A DNA stretch of 64,000 nucleotides, taken from contig NZ_CP108785.1 of assembly GCF_045207655.1 (NCBI RefSeq), forward strand, positions 2,728,001-2,792,000. Reading direction: 5' to 3'. The notes below the pieces were generated by a model, which worked only from the letters and a program-made list of their open reading frames with translations, was not told where the DNA came from and did not search any database. Source of the stretch: Embleya sp045207655 (GTDB lineage Bacteria; Actinomycetota; Actinomycetes; Streptomycetales; Streptomycetaceae). The position numbers and the translations under genes were made by a program. This document shows, piece after piece, positions 23,491 to 32,677 of the stretch; positions within the stretch are counted from its first letter, which is position 1; every line of letters starts with the position of its first letter.

Positions 23491-26412
23491 TCACGGGGTC
23501 TCGGCTGGGAAGAGGTCGAGGGTGTGGGCCAGGGCTGCGGCTTCGGTGCGCGAGGTGACGGCGAGCTTGGCCAGGATGTTGGAAACGTGGGCGCCGGCGG
23601 TCTTGGTGGAGATGAAGAGGTGTTCGGCGATCGGGCGGTTGCCCATGCCCTGTGCGACCAGGCCCAGGACCTCGAACTCCCTTGCAGTAAGCCCGAGTCG
23701 GCTGCGGGCATCGGGCGGCCTGACGGCGCCGACGCTCGGCTCGGGCGTCAGGTTCAGCCGACCTCGGCGGGCCAGTTGCCCGAATCGGGTGCGCAGCGGG
23801 CGAGCACCGAGCCGGCCGGCCAACGTGTCGCCCTCGCGGGCTTGGGCGGCGGCCAGGTCACGGTCGCCCGCGGCCAGGGCCGCCGTCGCACTGCCCAGGA
23901 GGGCGTCGGCCAGCGCGTACGGCTGCTCGATCGCCCGCCAGGCGGCGACCGCCTCGGCCCAGGGACCGGTCCCGGCCTCCGCCTCGAAGGTACGCCGGTG
24001 CGCCTCCTGGACGCGGCCCGGCGTCGGGAGTTTCGCACCCAGCGCGAGCAGTTCGACCCGGCGCGCGTCGATCGCGGCGCGGCCGGCCGGGTCCCGGACG
24101 GCCTGCGCGTGCCGCGCTCGCTGGACCCGCCACCCGACCACGAGCAGCGGCCACGCGTAGCGCCGACTCGAGGTGAGGTCGTGTTCGGCCAGGACGTGGT
24201 CCAGGACGTGTTCCGCCTCGGCCAGGTCACCGCGGGCGTACGCGAGTCGACAGGCCAGTGCGTCCGGTTCGAGACAGGTCTCCTGGGTGTGCGGCGGCCC
24301 GAGCGCGGACCGCGCCGCACGCAACGCTTCGGCCGCCACGTCGTGCGCCCCGATGGCCGCCGCCGGTTCGGCGCGGACGACGCACAACCAGGCCAGGTAC
24401 ACCGGCGGCGGGTCCAGTGCGATGGCGTCGGTGAGGATCTCCACCGCCTCCGTCCAGTGGCCGAGCGCGACCAGGGGTTCGGCCAGGTTCGCGGCGAGCA
24501 GGGTGCCGCGCGATCGGGCCAGGCCCAGGTCCCGCGCGGTGGCCACGCCGTGCCGGGCCACCTCGGCGGCGGCCCGGTGTTCGCCCGCGGCCTGGAGCGC
24601 GTCGGCCTCGCCGGCGATCGCGGCGAGCAGGTCGTCGTCGCGGCCGTCCGCTCGCGCGATGCGCGTGGCCTGCCCGTACAGCTCGACGGCCGGCGCGAGT
24701 TCGCCCGTGCGCGCGACCAGCGTCGCCAGTGTGGTCAGCGCGCGGGCCCGGACCGAGCCGTCCTCGACCGCCTCGCCCAGTCGCAGGGCCTCGTGGGCGT
24801 GTTCGCACGCGATCCGGTCACGGCCGCGGGCGGCAAGGGTGCCGGCGAGTGAGGCGAGCAGCCGGGCCCGGGTGGGCGTGCCGCGGTCGGCGGGTGCCAG
24901 GCGTACCGCACGTTCCAGGTCGGGCAGCGCGTCGCGGCCGGTGCGCTCGCGGGCGGCGGCCCGGCTCTCCAGGGCGAGCGCGGTGCGTTCCGGATCGCGC
25001 ACCGGGTCGAGGTCGCGCAGGGCGGCGGTGAGCAGGTTCTCGGCTCGGCCCGCCGCACCGCCGTGCGCGGCGGCGTCGGCGGCGAGTTCGAGCACCCGGA
25101 TCCGGTCCGCGCCCAGGTCGCCGACGGGATCGGGTACCGCGTCCCACAGGTCCAGGACACGTTCCAGCATGGTCAGCCGCTCGGCGTAGGCGTATGCCGT
25201 CCCGGCGGCCCCCGCGGCGTGCCACGCGCCGGCGAACGCGCGGGCCCGGTCGCCGGCCGCGTACCAGTGCGCGGCGAGTTCGGCGGCGGCCCGGCCCTCG
25301 GGCGCGAGCGCGGGGTCGGCGGTGAGCGCCCGGGCGCATCGGGCGTGCAGCCGGATCCGTTCGCCCGGCAGCAGGTCGCCGTAGACGGCGTCGCGGATCA
25401 GCGTGTGCCGGAACGTGTACCCGTCGCCGCCGGCGACCAGCAGTCGCGCGTCGATCACCGGGCGCAGCGCGTCCTCGAGCGCGACGTCGTCGAGTTCGGT
25501 GACGGTGCGCAGGAGGGTGTGCCCGAGGGTGGTGCCGGCGACGGCCGCGGCGCGCAGTACCCGGCGGCCGCGGTCCGGCACACGGTGCACCTCGGCGAGC
25601 AGCAACTCCGATAGTGGGGCCGGGGTTTCGGCGTCGGTGCCGGCGAGCGCCTCGACGAACAGCGGGTTGCCCTCGCTGCGTCGGTGGACCCGGTCCAGGT
25701 GCTGCGGGTCGGGCGGCCGGCCGAGCAGGTCGGTGAGTTGGCGGGCCACCTCGGGGCGGTCGAGCGGGGCCAGGTCGAGGACTCGGGTGTTGCCGAGCCG
25801 GGCGAGCAGGCCGGGAAGGGCGGCGAAGGGGTCGTCGGCGTGCGGCAGGAGCGGGCGGTGGGTGCCCAGGACGAGGACGCCGGGTCGGTCGAGGTTGCGG
25901 GCCAGGAACGCCAGGAGTTCGCAGGTGGATCGGTCGGCCCAGTGCAGGTCCTCCAGGATCAGCAGCAAAGGTCGTTCCTCGGCGGCGTGTTCGAGCAGAA
26001 TCAGCACCTCTTCGAAGAGCCGGGCGCGACCGAGGTCGGGATCCGCCTCGGGTACGGGCTCGCCCATTTCGGGCAACAGCCGGGCCAGCCCGCGCCGCCC
26101 GCCGCCCGGGAGCGCCGCGGCGGCGGCCGGTACGCCGAGGTCGCGGATCAGCCGGCGGAGCGCGGTCACGAACGGCCCGAACGGCAGGTTGTCCGGCCCC
26201 ATGTCCAGACAACCGCCGCGCGAGACGCGCACCCGGCCGCCGAGGCCGGCGGCGAACTCGCCCACCAGCCGCGACTTCCCCATCCCCGCGTCCCCGCGCA
26301 CGAGCACGACCATGGCCTCGTCCGTGCCGACCCGCTCCCAGGCGCGCCCGAGCGCACCCATCTCCGCCTCCCGCCCGACCAACGGCACCGCCCACCCCTC
26401 AGTCCTGTCCAT
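23491..26412 (-). CDS. LAL-type (large ATP-binding LuxR) transcriptional regulator
   Basis: A 973-residue protein. The N-terminal AAA/NACHT-like ATPase has Walker A GDAGMGKSRL (about 40-50) and Walker B LLILEDLHWAD (about 147). A long TPR-like helical middle follows, and the C-terminal LuxR HTH contains LTAREFEVLGLVAQGMGNRP and GAHVSNILAKL. LAL regulators in actinobacteria often activate secondary-metabolite or catabolic genes. The nearest candidates are the terpene synthase gene ending 33 bases away (convergent) and the divergent MFS pump. Target unknown. Confidence 0.93.
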   Translation of the reverse strand: MDRTEGWAVPLVGREAEMGALGRAWERVGTDEAMVVLVRGDAGMGKSRLVGEFAAGLGGRVRVSRGGCLDMGPDNLPFGPFVTALRRLIRDLGVPAAAAALPGGGRRGLARLLPEMGEPVPEADPDLGRARLFEEVLILLEHAAEERPLLLILEDLHWADRSTCELLAFLARNLDRPGVLVLGTHRPLLPHADDPFAALPGLLARLGNTRVLDLAPLDRPEVARQLTDLLGRPPDPQHLDRVHRRSEGNPLFVEALAGTDAETPAPLSELLLAEVHRVPDRGRRVLRAAAVAGTTLGHTLLRTVTELDDVALEDALRPVIDARLLVAGGDGYTFRHTLIRDAVYGDLLPGERIRLHARCARALTADPALAPEGRAAAELAAHWYAAGDRARAFAGAWHAAGAAGTAYAYAERLTMLERVLDLWDAVPDPVGDLGADRIRVLELAADAAAHGGAAGRAENLLTAALRDLDPVRDPERTALALESRAAARERTGRDALPDLERAVRLAPADRGTPTRARLLASLAGTLAARGRDRIACEHAHEALRLGEAVEDGSVRARALTTLATLVARTGELAPAVELYGQATRIARADGRDDDLLAAIAGEADALQAAGEHRAAAEVARHGVATARDLGLARSRGTLLAANLAEPLVALGHWTEAVEILTDAIALDPPPVYLAWLCVVRAEPAAAIGAHDVAAEALRAARSALGPPHTQETCLEPDALACRLAYARGDLAEAEHVLDHVLAEHDLTSSRRYAWPLLVVGWRVQRARHAQAVRDPAGRAAIDARRVELLALGAKLPTPGRVQEAHRRTFEAEAGTGPWAEAVAAWRAIEQPYALADALLGSATAALAAGDRDLAAAQAREGDTLAGRLGARPLRTRFGQLARRGRLNLTPEPSVGAVRPPDARSRLGLTAREFEVLGLVAQGMGNRPIAEHLFISTKTAGAHVSNILAKLAVTSRTEAAALAHTLDLFPAETP

Positions 26413-26870
26413 CCCGCAAGCATGGCACCGGGCTCATCGGGCCATCGGCCACCTGCACGCACGGTCCCGCGTCCTGCGGCGAGGCACGTCGCAGGGCCGG
26501 ATCGAATCGGGCCGACCGTCCTCCGCCGGGCGTCGAATGACGCGTCCTCGAACGCGGGGGCCGGGCCGGACGGGTCGCCGGACGCTTCGGAAGCCGCGGG
26601 CCGGCAGGCCCCGCCGCGTGCGCCTGCCGCCGAGCCGTGCCCAGGCAGCCTCGAGCGCGCCGAGCGGCCCCCGAGCCGCCCCCGGCCGAGGCGGCAGGCG
26701 GCAACCCGGTTGCGATCGGGCGCCCGGTTGCCGCCGCCCCGGGTGGGGGGTATGCGGGGCGACATAGGGAGGTTGCCGGGGGTGGGTCGGGGAGTTTGCC
26801 GGATGTGCCGCCGGTTGGACTCGGGCAGCGTGGGTGGTGTTCGAATCGACCCGATTCCTTGGGGGTTTCC
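26413..26870. other. Divergent intergenic region, no gene seen
   Basis: 458 bases between the divergent LAL regulator and MFS pump. It is extremely GC-rich, and reading frames running through it lack ribosome sites or coherent domain content. It should hold both promoters; no clear -35/-10 pair or inverted operator was identified. Confidence 0.4.
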
Positions 26871-28100
26871 ATGGGTGCGCATGTGCCGTGCTTGGTGGAG
26901 GGAACGACGCGGCGACCGATTCTCGGTCGCACGATGGTGGCGACCATCGTGACCGCTTGCGGCGCGATGACCAGCTTCTATCTGCTGTTGTCGGTGGTGC
27001 CGTTGTATGTCGCCCGGGCGGCGGACGGGACGAACTCGGGGGTGGGCGCGGCCGGACTGGTCACCGGTGCGTTGATGGCGTCGACCGTGGCGGCCGAACT
27101 CGCGGTGCCCGCGCTGCTGGCCCGGTTCGGCTATCGGGCGGTGTTCGCGCTGGGGTTGTTGCTGCTGGGGGTGCCCACGATGGCACTCGCGGTGTCCTCG
27201 ACACTGCCCCTGGTGGTCGGTGTCTGTCTGTTGCGCGGTGGCGGGCTGGGCATCCTGATGGTGGTGGGCACCGCGTTGGCCGCCGAGTCGGTGCCACCGG
27301 AACGGCGCGGCGAGGGGCTCGGGCTGTACGGGGCGGCGGTCGGCGTACCGGCGATCCTGGGCCTGCCGCTGGGTCTGTGGATGAGCGAACACCTCGGGTT
27401 CACCGCGGTGTTCGCCCTCTCGACGGCGTGCGCGCTCGGCGCGCTCGGCAGCGCGATCGCGTTGCCGACGAACCGACCGGCGGCCTCGACGGACCGGGGC
27501 GGCGTGTTGGCCGGCCTGCGTACCGGTGCGCTCGCCCGGCCGGCGGTGGTCTTCGCGGCTTGCACGTTCGCGGCGGGCGTGATTCTCACGTTCCTGCCAC
27601 TGGCGGTGTCCTCGAATCGGCTTTCCCTGGTCACGCTCGCGCTGTTGACGCAATCCGGGACCACGCCGGCGGCCCGTTGGTGGGCCGGGTGGTACGGCGA
27701 TCGGCACGGGCACGCCCGGCTGTTCGCGCCGTCGATCGCGGCCACCGCGCTGGGTACCGCGCTGTTGGCCCGCTCGGACGAGCCGGTCACCGTGCTGATC
27801 GGCGCCGCGTTGTTCGGGGCCGGTTTCGGCACGGCCCAGAACGTGACCCAGTCGCTGATGTTCGAGCGGGTCGCACCACACGAGTTCGGCCGGGTCAGCG
27901 CGCTGTGGAACCTCGCGTTCGACGCGGGCATGGGCATCGGCGCGGTCGGGTTCGGTGCGCTGATCGGCGGTGCGGGCTACCCGGCGGGCTTCCTGGGCAC
28001 CGCCGCGCTCGTCCTGGCCGGCCTGGTCCTGGTCGCCGTGGACCGGCGCGGTGCGGATGCGGACACGCGACCCTCGCGTACGGCGCACCCTCCGGCGTGA
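26871..28100 (+). CDS. MFS transporter
   Basis: A 409-residue protein with twelve predicted membrane helices and the major facilitator pattern (inter-helix loop with ALLARFGYR after helix 2, PPERRGEGLGLYG after helix 4). The ATG at 26871 follows GGGGG; an internal ATG at 26934 is possible. It is divergent from the LAL regulator. Probable exporter of a small molecule; substrate unknown. Confidence 0.85.
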   Translation: MGAHVPCLVEGTTRRPILGRTMVATIVTACGAMTSFYLLLSVVPLYVARAADGTNSGVGAAGLVTGALMASTVAAELAVPALLARFGYRAVFALGLLLLGVPTMALAVSSTLPLVVGVCLLRGGGLGILMVVGTALAAESVPPERRGEGLGLYGAAVGVPAILGLPLGLWMSEHLGFTAVFALSTACALGALGSAIALPTNRPAASTDRGGVLAGLRTGALARPAVVFAACTFAAGVILTFLPLAVSSNRLSLVTLALLTQSGTTPAARWWAGWYGDRHGHARLFAPSIAATALGTALLARSDEPVTVLIGAALFGAGFGTAQNVTQSLMFERVAPHEFGRVSALWNLAFDAGMGIGAVGFGALIGGAGYPAGFLGTAALVLAGLVLVAVDRRGADADTRPSRTAHPPA

Positions 28101-28203
28101 ATCGCGGGCACGGGCGCGGGTGACGCGACCCCGGCGTACGGCGGGGTTCGCGTCCGGTAGTGTGGCCGCCGCGCCCAACCGTGGGCAACCCGGATCCGAG
28201 TTC

Positions 28204-28320
28204 GAGGAGGTGGCACCGATTACCGCTGTATCAAGTCGGGTGCTCTCCTTCCACGACCGTGCGGCCCACCTGGCATAGGTGAGTCCACGAGAGCACCCTT
28301 CGGCATCCCGAAAGGCTCTC
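28204..28320 (+). promoter_or_regulatory. Structured leader with mutually exclusive stems and possible short leader ORF
   Basis: GGGTGCTCTC (28238-28247) can pair perfectly with GAGAGCACCC (28289-28298). GAGAGC of that second arm (28289-28294) can instead pair with GCTCTC (28315-28320), closing a hairpin that includes CTTCGG and CCGAAAG and buries the AAAGG ribosome site just before the ATG at 28321. A strong GAGGAGG (28204-28210) opens a frame that ends at TAG 28276-28278, directly followed by an in-frame GTG of the methyltransferase. This arrangement suggests leader-controlled translation. It matches no riboswitch class that I recognise. Confidence 0.45.
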
Positions 28321-29115
28321 ATGTCGGTTTCCGCGTCACCGTGGCCCACATCCGTGATCGTCACCAGGCTTCGTACCGCCGGCTGCGTATTCGCCGAGGA
28401 CGAGGCCGAACTGTTGGTCGCCGCGGCGGCCTCGCCGGCCGAGCTGGCGGTCATGGTGGATCGCCGCGTCGCCGGCCTTCCGCTCGAACACGTACTCGGT
28501 TGGGCCGAGTTCCGGGGTCTGCGGATCGTCGTCGACCCCGGGGTCTTCGTCCCGCGCAGGCGTACCGAGTTCCTGGTGGACCAGGCCGTCGCGCTGGCCC
28601 GTCCCGGCGCCGTGGTGGTCGACCTGTGCTGCGGCTCCGGCGCGCTGGGCGCGGCCCTGGTGGCGGCGGTCGACCAAGTCGAGGTGTACGCCGCCGACAT
28701 CGACCCGGCGGCGGTGCGGTGTGCTCGGCGCAACATCGCCGCCGACCGGGTCTTCGAGGGCGATCTCTTCGCACCGCTGCCGGCGACGCTGCGCGGGCGG
28801 ATCGACGTCCTGGTCGCGAACACGCCCTACGTACCCACCGACGAGTTGCAACTGCTGCCCTCGGAGGCCCGGATCCACGAGCCCCGGGTGGCCCTGGACG
28901 GCGGCACGGACGGCCTGGACGTGCAGCGCCGGGTCACCGCGGCGGCCCCGGACTGGCTCGCCCCGGGCGGCCGGTTGCTGGTCGAGACGAGCGAACGGCA
29001 GGCCCCGCGGGCCGTCGAGGTCTTCCGTCGCGCGGGCCTGATCCCGCGGGTCGTGGAGTCCGAGGAGTGGTACGCCACGGTCGTGATCGGCACCCGGCCC
29101 ACCGGCCGGGCCTAG
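28321..29115 (+). CDS. HemK/PrmC-like protein N5-glutamine methyltransferase homologue
   Basis: A 264-residue SAM-dependent methyltransferase. It has an N-terminal helical domain, SAM motif I VDLCCGSGALG (about 100), an acidic ribose-binding residue in AADIDP, and NTPYVP where classical HemK has NPPY. The N-x-P-Y variant is typical of a separate actinobacterial subgroup annotated as putative glutamine methyltransferases, so the release-factor role is not assured. The ATG at 28321 has AAAGG six bases upstream; the GTG at 28279 is an alternative coupled to the leader ORF. Its 3' end overlaps the convergent MarR gene by four bases. Confidence 0.85.
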   Translation: MSVSASPWPTSVIVTRLRTAGCVFAEDEAELLVAAAASPAELAVMVDRRVAGLPLEHVLGWAEFRGLRIVVDPGVFVPRRRTEFLVDQAVALARPGAVVVDLCCGSGALGAALVAAVDQVEVYAADIDPAAVRCARRNIAADRVFEGDLFAPLPATLRGRIDVLVANTPYVPTDELQLLPSEARIHEPRVALDGGTDGLDVQRRVTAAAPDWLAPGGRLLVETSERQAPRAVEVFRRAGLIPRVVESEEWYATVVIGTRPTGRA

Positions 29116-29744
29116 GGCGTGGGGCGGGGGCGGCGGGCCGCCTGACGGCCGGCTCCGCCGTCTCCCGCACACGCGGTCTCGTCGAGTCCTTCGAGCGGAC
29201 AGTCCATCCCGGTGTCGATCTCCTCGGTCTCCCTCCCGTCCACGTCCTCGCCGTCGACGCCCGCGGCCGCGGCCCGCGCGCTCGCGCAGACCACGCCCAG
29301 GCCGTCCTGAATCGCCCGGCCGATCTCGGCCAGCGCGGCCACCTGGGTCGGCGTCAGCGCGTCGAACAGGTGTTGTCGCACCGTCGCGGCGTGGGTCGGC
29401 TCGGCGGCGCCGAGGGCGGTCAGGCCCGCGTCGGTCAGGCGCGCGACCCAGCCGCGCCGATCCCCCTCGACCGGGCAGCGGGAGACCCATCCCGACTTCT
29501 CCAGGGCGGTCACCGCGTGCGAGACCCGGCTGGTCGACGACAACGACGCCGCGGCCAGCTCGCTCATCCGCAGGCTCCGGTTCGGCGACTCCGCGAGCAG
29601 GCCCAGGATCTCGAAATACGTCATCGGCATGCCTGCCTCGCGGCGCATCCGCCGGTCCAGATGGGCCGCGAGTTCCCTGGTCCCGGTGAAGTACGAGCGC
29701 CAGATCTCGTGCTCCGAGGTGGTCAGCCGATCGTCGTCGTTCAT
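29112..29744 (-). CDS. MarR-family transcriptional regulator
   Basis: A 210-residue protein. The winged HTH is clear, with SELAAASLSSTSRVSHAVTA as recognition region and the wing RCPVEGDRRGWVARLTDAG. The C-terminal 45 residues are an acidic, low-complexity extension beyond the usual 150. The ATG at 29744 is preceded by a TATGCT -10-like word only a few bases upstream, so the transcript may be nearly leaderless. It is divergent from the YceI gene and probably regulates it. Confidence 0.9.
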   Translation of the reverse strand: MNDDDRLTTSEHEIWRSYFTGTRELAAHLDRRMRREAGMPMTYFEILGLLAESPNRSLRMSELAAASLSSTSRVSHAVTALEKSGWVSRCPVEGDRRGWVARLTDAGLTALGAAEPTHAATVRQHLFDALTPTQVAALAEIGRAIQDGLGVVCASARAAAAGVDGEDVDGRETEEIDTGMDCPLEGLDETACAGDGGAGRQAARRPRPTP

Positions 29745-29762
29745 GAGAACAGCATAGGTCTT

Positions 29763-29792
29763 GTTGAACACTCAACTTGTGGGTGCTATGTT
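29763..29792 (+). promoter_or_regulatory. Promoter of the YceI gene with overlapping MarR-type operator
   Basis: TTGAAC (29764-29769) and TATGTT (29787-29792) are spaced by 17 bases. The -35 box lies inside the inverted repeat GTTGA-ACAC-TCAAC (29763-29776), and a further GTTCAAC word follows at 29800-29806. A repressor bound here would block the promoter. Confidence 0.65.
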
Positions 29793-29872
29793 CCTGAGCG
29801 TTCAACAAAACCCGTCGCGGTCTGCGGCGGCCGATCGACACATCCCGTCGCAGTGCACCCCAAGGAGCTCCC

Positions 29873-30418
29873 ATGACCACCTCCGTCGAGACCGTTCCCG
29901 GCTACATCGCGGGCACCTGGGCCATCGACCCGGTCCACTCGGACGTCTCGTTCTCCGTACGCCACCTGGGCGTGGCCAAGGTGCGCGGGCGCTTCGACAC
30001 CTTCGAGGGCTCGATCGTCACCGCCGAGAACCCGCTCGAGTCGACGGTCACCGCCACCATCGAGACCGCCTCGGTCAACAGCAACAACAAGATGCGGGAC
30101 GACCACATCCGCAACGAGGACTTCCTCGACACCGACGAGTTCCCGAGCCTGACCTTCGTGTCCACCGGTATCCGCGCCGAGTCCTCCGTGGTCTACCAGG
30201 TCGACGGCGACCTCACGCTGCGCGGCGTGACCAAGCCGGTCACCCTCGAACTCGAGGTCAACGGCTTCGGTACCGGCTTCGACGGCAACCCGGTCGCGGG
30301 CTTCACCGCCACCACCGAGATCAGCCGCGGCGACTTCGGCGTCACCGGCGGCCCGGCGGGCGCGGCCGTGGGCGACAAGATCACCATCGTCCTGGAGATC
30401 GAGGCCAAGCAGGCGTGA
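29873..30418 (+). CDS. YceI-family lipid-binding-like protein
   Basis: A 181-residue protein of the YceI lipocalin-like family. Characteristic blocks are GTWAIDPVHSDVSFSVRHLG near the N-terminus, MRDDHIRNEDFLD and the GDLTLRGVTKPVTL strand. Family structures bind polyisoprenoids. No signal peptide is present, so it is probably cytoplasmic, as in many actinobacteria. It is under the MarR-type operator region upstream. Confidence 0.93.
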   Translation: MTTSVETVPGYIAGTWAIDPVHSDVSFSVRHLGVAKVRGRFDTFEGSIVTAENPLESTVTATIETASVNSNNKMRDDHIRNEDFLDTDEFPSLTFVSTGIRAESSVVYQVDGDLTLRGVTKPVTLELEVNGFGTGFDGNPVAGFTATTEISRGDFGVTGGPAGAAVGDKITIVLEIEAKQA

Positions 30419-30685
30419 CACCCGCGCGCCGACCGGGCGCTCCCGTGCACCGCGGCGAGATCCGGTTCCGGTCCGCCGACCTCCGACCCGGTCGGACGTC
30501 GGCGGACCGTTGCGCCGGCGGTACGTGCGACGCCGGCACCACGCGGCGCCGCGGCACTCGGCGGATGTGCCGGACCGGTGGGCCCGCGTGCGCCGGGGAA
30601 TCCCGTCCTGTGACCCCTCGGCGACCCCGCTCGGTGGCTGTGCGCGGCGACCCCTGGGCAACCCCTCGGCAACCGCGCTCGCCGC

Positions 30686-31987
30686 TCAGCCGCGACCGGC
30701 GCCGACCGACCGCCCGATCCGGGCGCAGCCCACCGCGGCCACCAGACACAGCACCGACAGGGCTCCCAGCAACAGCGGAATGGAGCCCGCCGAGGACGTG
30801 ACCTCGAAGACCCCGCCGAGCAGCGGCGGGAAGGCGATGCCGCCGATCATCGAGGCCGCGATCACCCACGCGGCGGCGCTCGCCGAGCCCGGTACCCGGG
30901 CGGCGAGCCAGGCCAGGCCGGTCGGGAAGATCGGGGCGATGGCGAGCCCGACGCCCAGATAGGCGTACGGCGCCAACACCGGCACGGCCGCCAGGAAGAG
31001 GAAGCCGGTCATCGCTGTACAACCGGCCAGCACCACGATCTGCGGACTCAACCGCAGACTGATCGGCGCGACCAGGAACCGGCCGACGGTCATCGCGAGC
31101 CAGAACCCGGCGGTCGCACCGGCCGCGGTCGAGGTGGAATGGCCCAGCGCCTCCAGATGGGTGGGCTCCCAACCGCCGACGCCGGTCTCGATCCCGACGT
31201 GCAGGATGTACACGCCGACGAAGGCCGCCACGAGCAGCGCCGTCGTACCCGGCGCGGGCCCGGGGCGCGGAGCGCGGGTCCCGGTGCCGACCGGGGTGTC
31301 GCGCACCGCGAGCAGCGGTGGCACGAGCAGCACGCAGACCACGCCGCAGCCGACGAACACCGCCGGATAGCGGCCGGCGCCGAGTGCGCCGAGCAGGACC
31401 GGTCCGGCGATCGCACCGAGGCCGAAGTGCGCGTTGAGGATGTTGAGCATGGCCGGTCCGCGGCGACCGAATCCGGCCGCGACCATCACGTTGAGCCCGT
31501 AGTCGATGCCACCGAACCCGAGCCCCAGCACGAACACCGCGGCCAAGGCGAGCGGCCAACTCCCGGCGAGGCCGAAGCCGACCGCGCCCGCCGCCATCGA
31601 CAGGCAGGACACGGCGAGGAGTTGGCGATCCGGACGGCGGCGTCGCAGCGCCGCGCCGCCGAGTACGCCCAGCAGCGCGCCGGCGAAGTGCGCGCTGAGC
31701 GCGAGGCCGGCTCCGGCGGGGCCGAGGTCGAACTCGTCGCGCAGCGCCGGGATGGCCGGTCCGTACAGCGCCTGGAGCGCGCCGATCAGCACGAAGGCCA
31801 CACAGGCCGCGATCGCCGCGCCGGGTGGGAACGCCGGGGCGTCGTCCGGTGGCCCGGCGGCCGGCGCGGGTGCCGCCGGGTCCGGCGCCGGGGCGTCCTC
31901 GGTGCGCACGGTTCCGATCGTGGCCGCGCCCGGGTGCTCCTGTCGTCCGGGTCTGTCGCCGGGCCCGCCGTCGCGCCCGGCGCTCAC
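30686..31987 (-). CDS. MFS transporter (FucP-like architecture)
   Basis: A 433-residue protein with a 55-residue Pro/Ala/Gly-rich N-terminal tail and about twelve membrane helices. The FGGIDYGLNVM and ILNAHFGLGAIAGP segments resemble sugar-permease-like MFS proteins. The GTG start overlaps the stop of the HAD gene, so the two are co-translated. Possibly it moves the product or substrate of the hydrolase; inference only. Confidence 0.83.
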   Translation of the reverse strand: MSAGRDGGPGDRPGRQEHPGAATIGTVRTEDAPAPDPAAPAPAAGPPDDAPAFPPGAAIAACVAFVLIGALQALYGPAIPALRDEFDLGPAGAGLALSAHFAGALLGVLGGAALRRRRPDRQLLAVSCLSMAAGAVGFGLAGSWPLALAAVFVLGLGFGGIDYGLNVMVAAGFGRRGPAMLNILNAHFGLGAIAGPVLLGALGAGRYPAVFVGCGVVCVLLVPPLLAVRDTPVGTGTRAPRPGPAPGTTALLVAAFVGVYILHVGIETGVGGWEPTHLEALGHSTSTAAGATAGFWLAMTVGRFLVAPISLRLSPQIVVLAGCTAMTGFLFLAAVPVLAPYAYLGVGLAIAPIFPTGLAWLAARVPGSASAAAWVIAASMIGGIAFPPLLGGVFEVTSSAGSIPLLLGALSVLCLVAAVGCARIGRSVGAGRG

Positions 31988-32616
31988 CGGATCGATCCCG
32001 CGAAACGGGTCCCGGCGAGCGCGGCACGGAGCGTGGGAGTGTCGGTGAACAGCACCGATTCGATGCCCAACTCCCGGGCCGCGTCCAGGTTATCCGCACG
32101 GTCGTCGACGAAGAGGAGTTGGCCGGGGTGCGCGTCCAGCCGCTCGCACAGGTGCCGGTAGATGCGTGGGTCGGGCTTGGCCAGGCCCAGGTCGGCGCTG
32201 AACACCCGGTGCCGGAACAGCGCCGCCCAGGGCTGCTCTTCGATCCGTCGGGCCATCTCGGCCGGGGCGTTGGAGAGCAGCGCCAGGGCGATGCCCCGGT
32301 CGGCGAGTGCGCCCAACTCGGCCAGCAGGTCCAGGGTTTCCTGATTCAGGTGCATCCACGCGTCGAGATCCGCGGCCACCAGGAGGTCCACCAGTTCCGG
32401 ATCCGGTGCGGGCCGTGCCAGGCCCGCGCACACCCCGCGCCAGAACCCGGCGGCGTCGGTGATGCCGGCGTCGTAGGCCGCCCGATCCGGCCAGTAGGCG
32501 GGCCACAACCGCTCCTGGGTGACCCCGAGTGCTCGGGCCAGCGCCTCCCCCGCGTGGTCCGGCGGTGGCATACAGATGACCCCGCCGAAGTCGAAGACGA
32601 TCCACTCCGTGCGCAT
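31984..32616 (-). CDS. HAD-superfamily hydrolase
   Basis: A 210-residue phosphatase-like protein. Motif I FDFGGV lacks the usual second Asp of the phosphatase DxD, as in many HAD-IA proteins annotated as epoxide-hydrolase-like. Motif II is LLSNAP, motif III is the K in LGLAKPDP, and motif IV is FVDDRADN. GAGGAG precedes the ATG. It is divergent from the DeoR-type regulator and coupled to an MFS gene, so the set may be one small sugar-phosphate regulon. Confidence 0.87.
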   Translation of the reverse strand: MRTEWIVFDFGGVICMPPPDHAGEALARALGVTQERLWPAYWPDRAAYDAGITDAAGFWRGVCAGLARPAPDPELVDLLVAADLDAWMHLNQETLDLLAELGALADRGIALALLSNAPAEMARRIEEQPWAALFRHRVFSADLGLAKPDPRIYRHLCERLDAHPGQLLFVDDRADNLDAARELGIESVLFTDTPTLRAALAGTRFAGSIR

Positions 32617-32641
32617 GAGAGCTCCTCGATCGAGTCGTCGA

Positions 32642-32670
32642 TTGACTTTCGAACATACAGCACGTTTGAT
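32642..32670 (+). promoter_or_regulatory. Promoter giving a near-leaderless deoR transcript
   Basis: TTGACT (32642-32647) and TTTGAT (32665-32670) are 17 bases apart, and the ATG of the regulator begins only 8 bases after the -10 box. No ribosome site is present. Repeated words GATTGA (32640 and 32668) around the promoter could be regulator half-sites. Confidence 0.5.
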
Positions 32671-32677
32671 TGAACAC

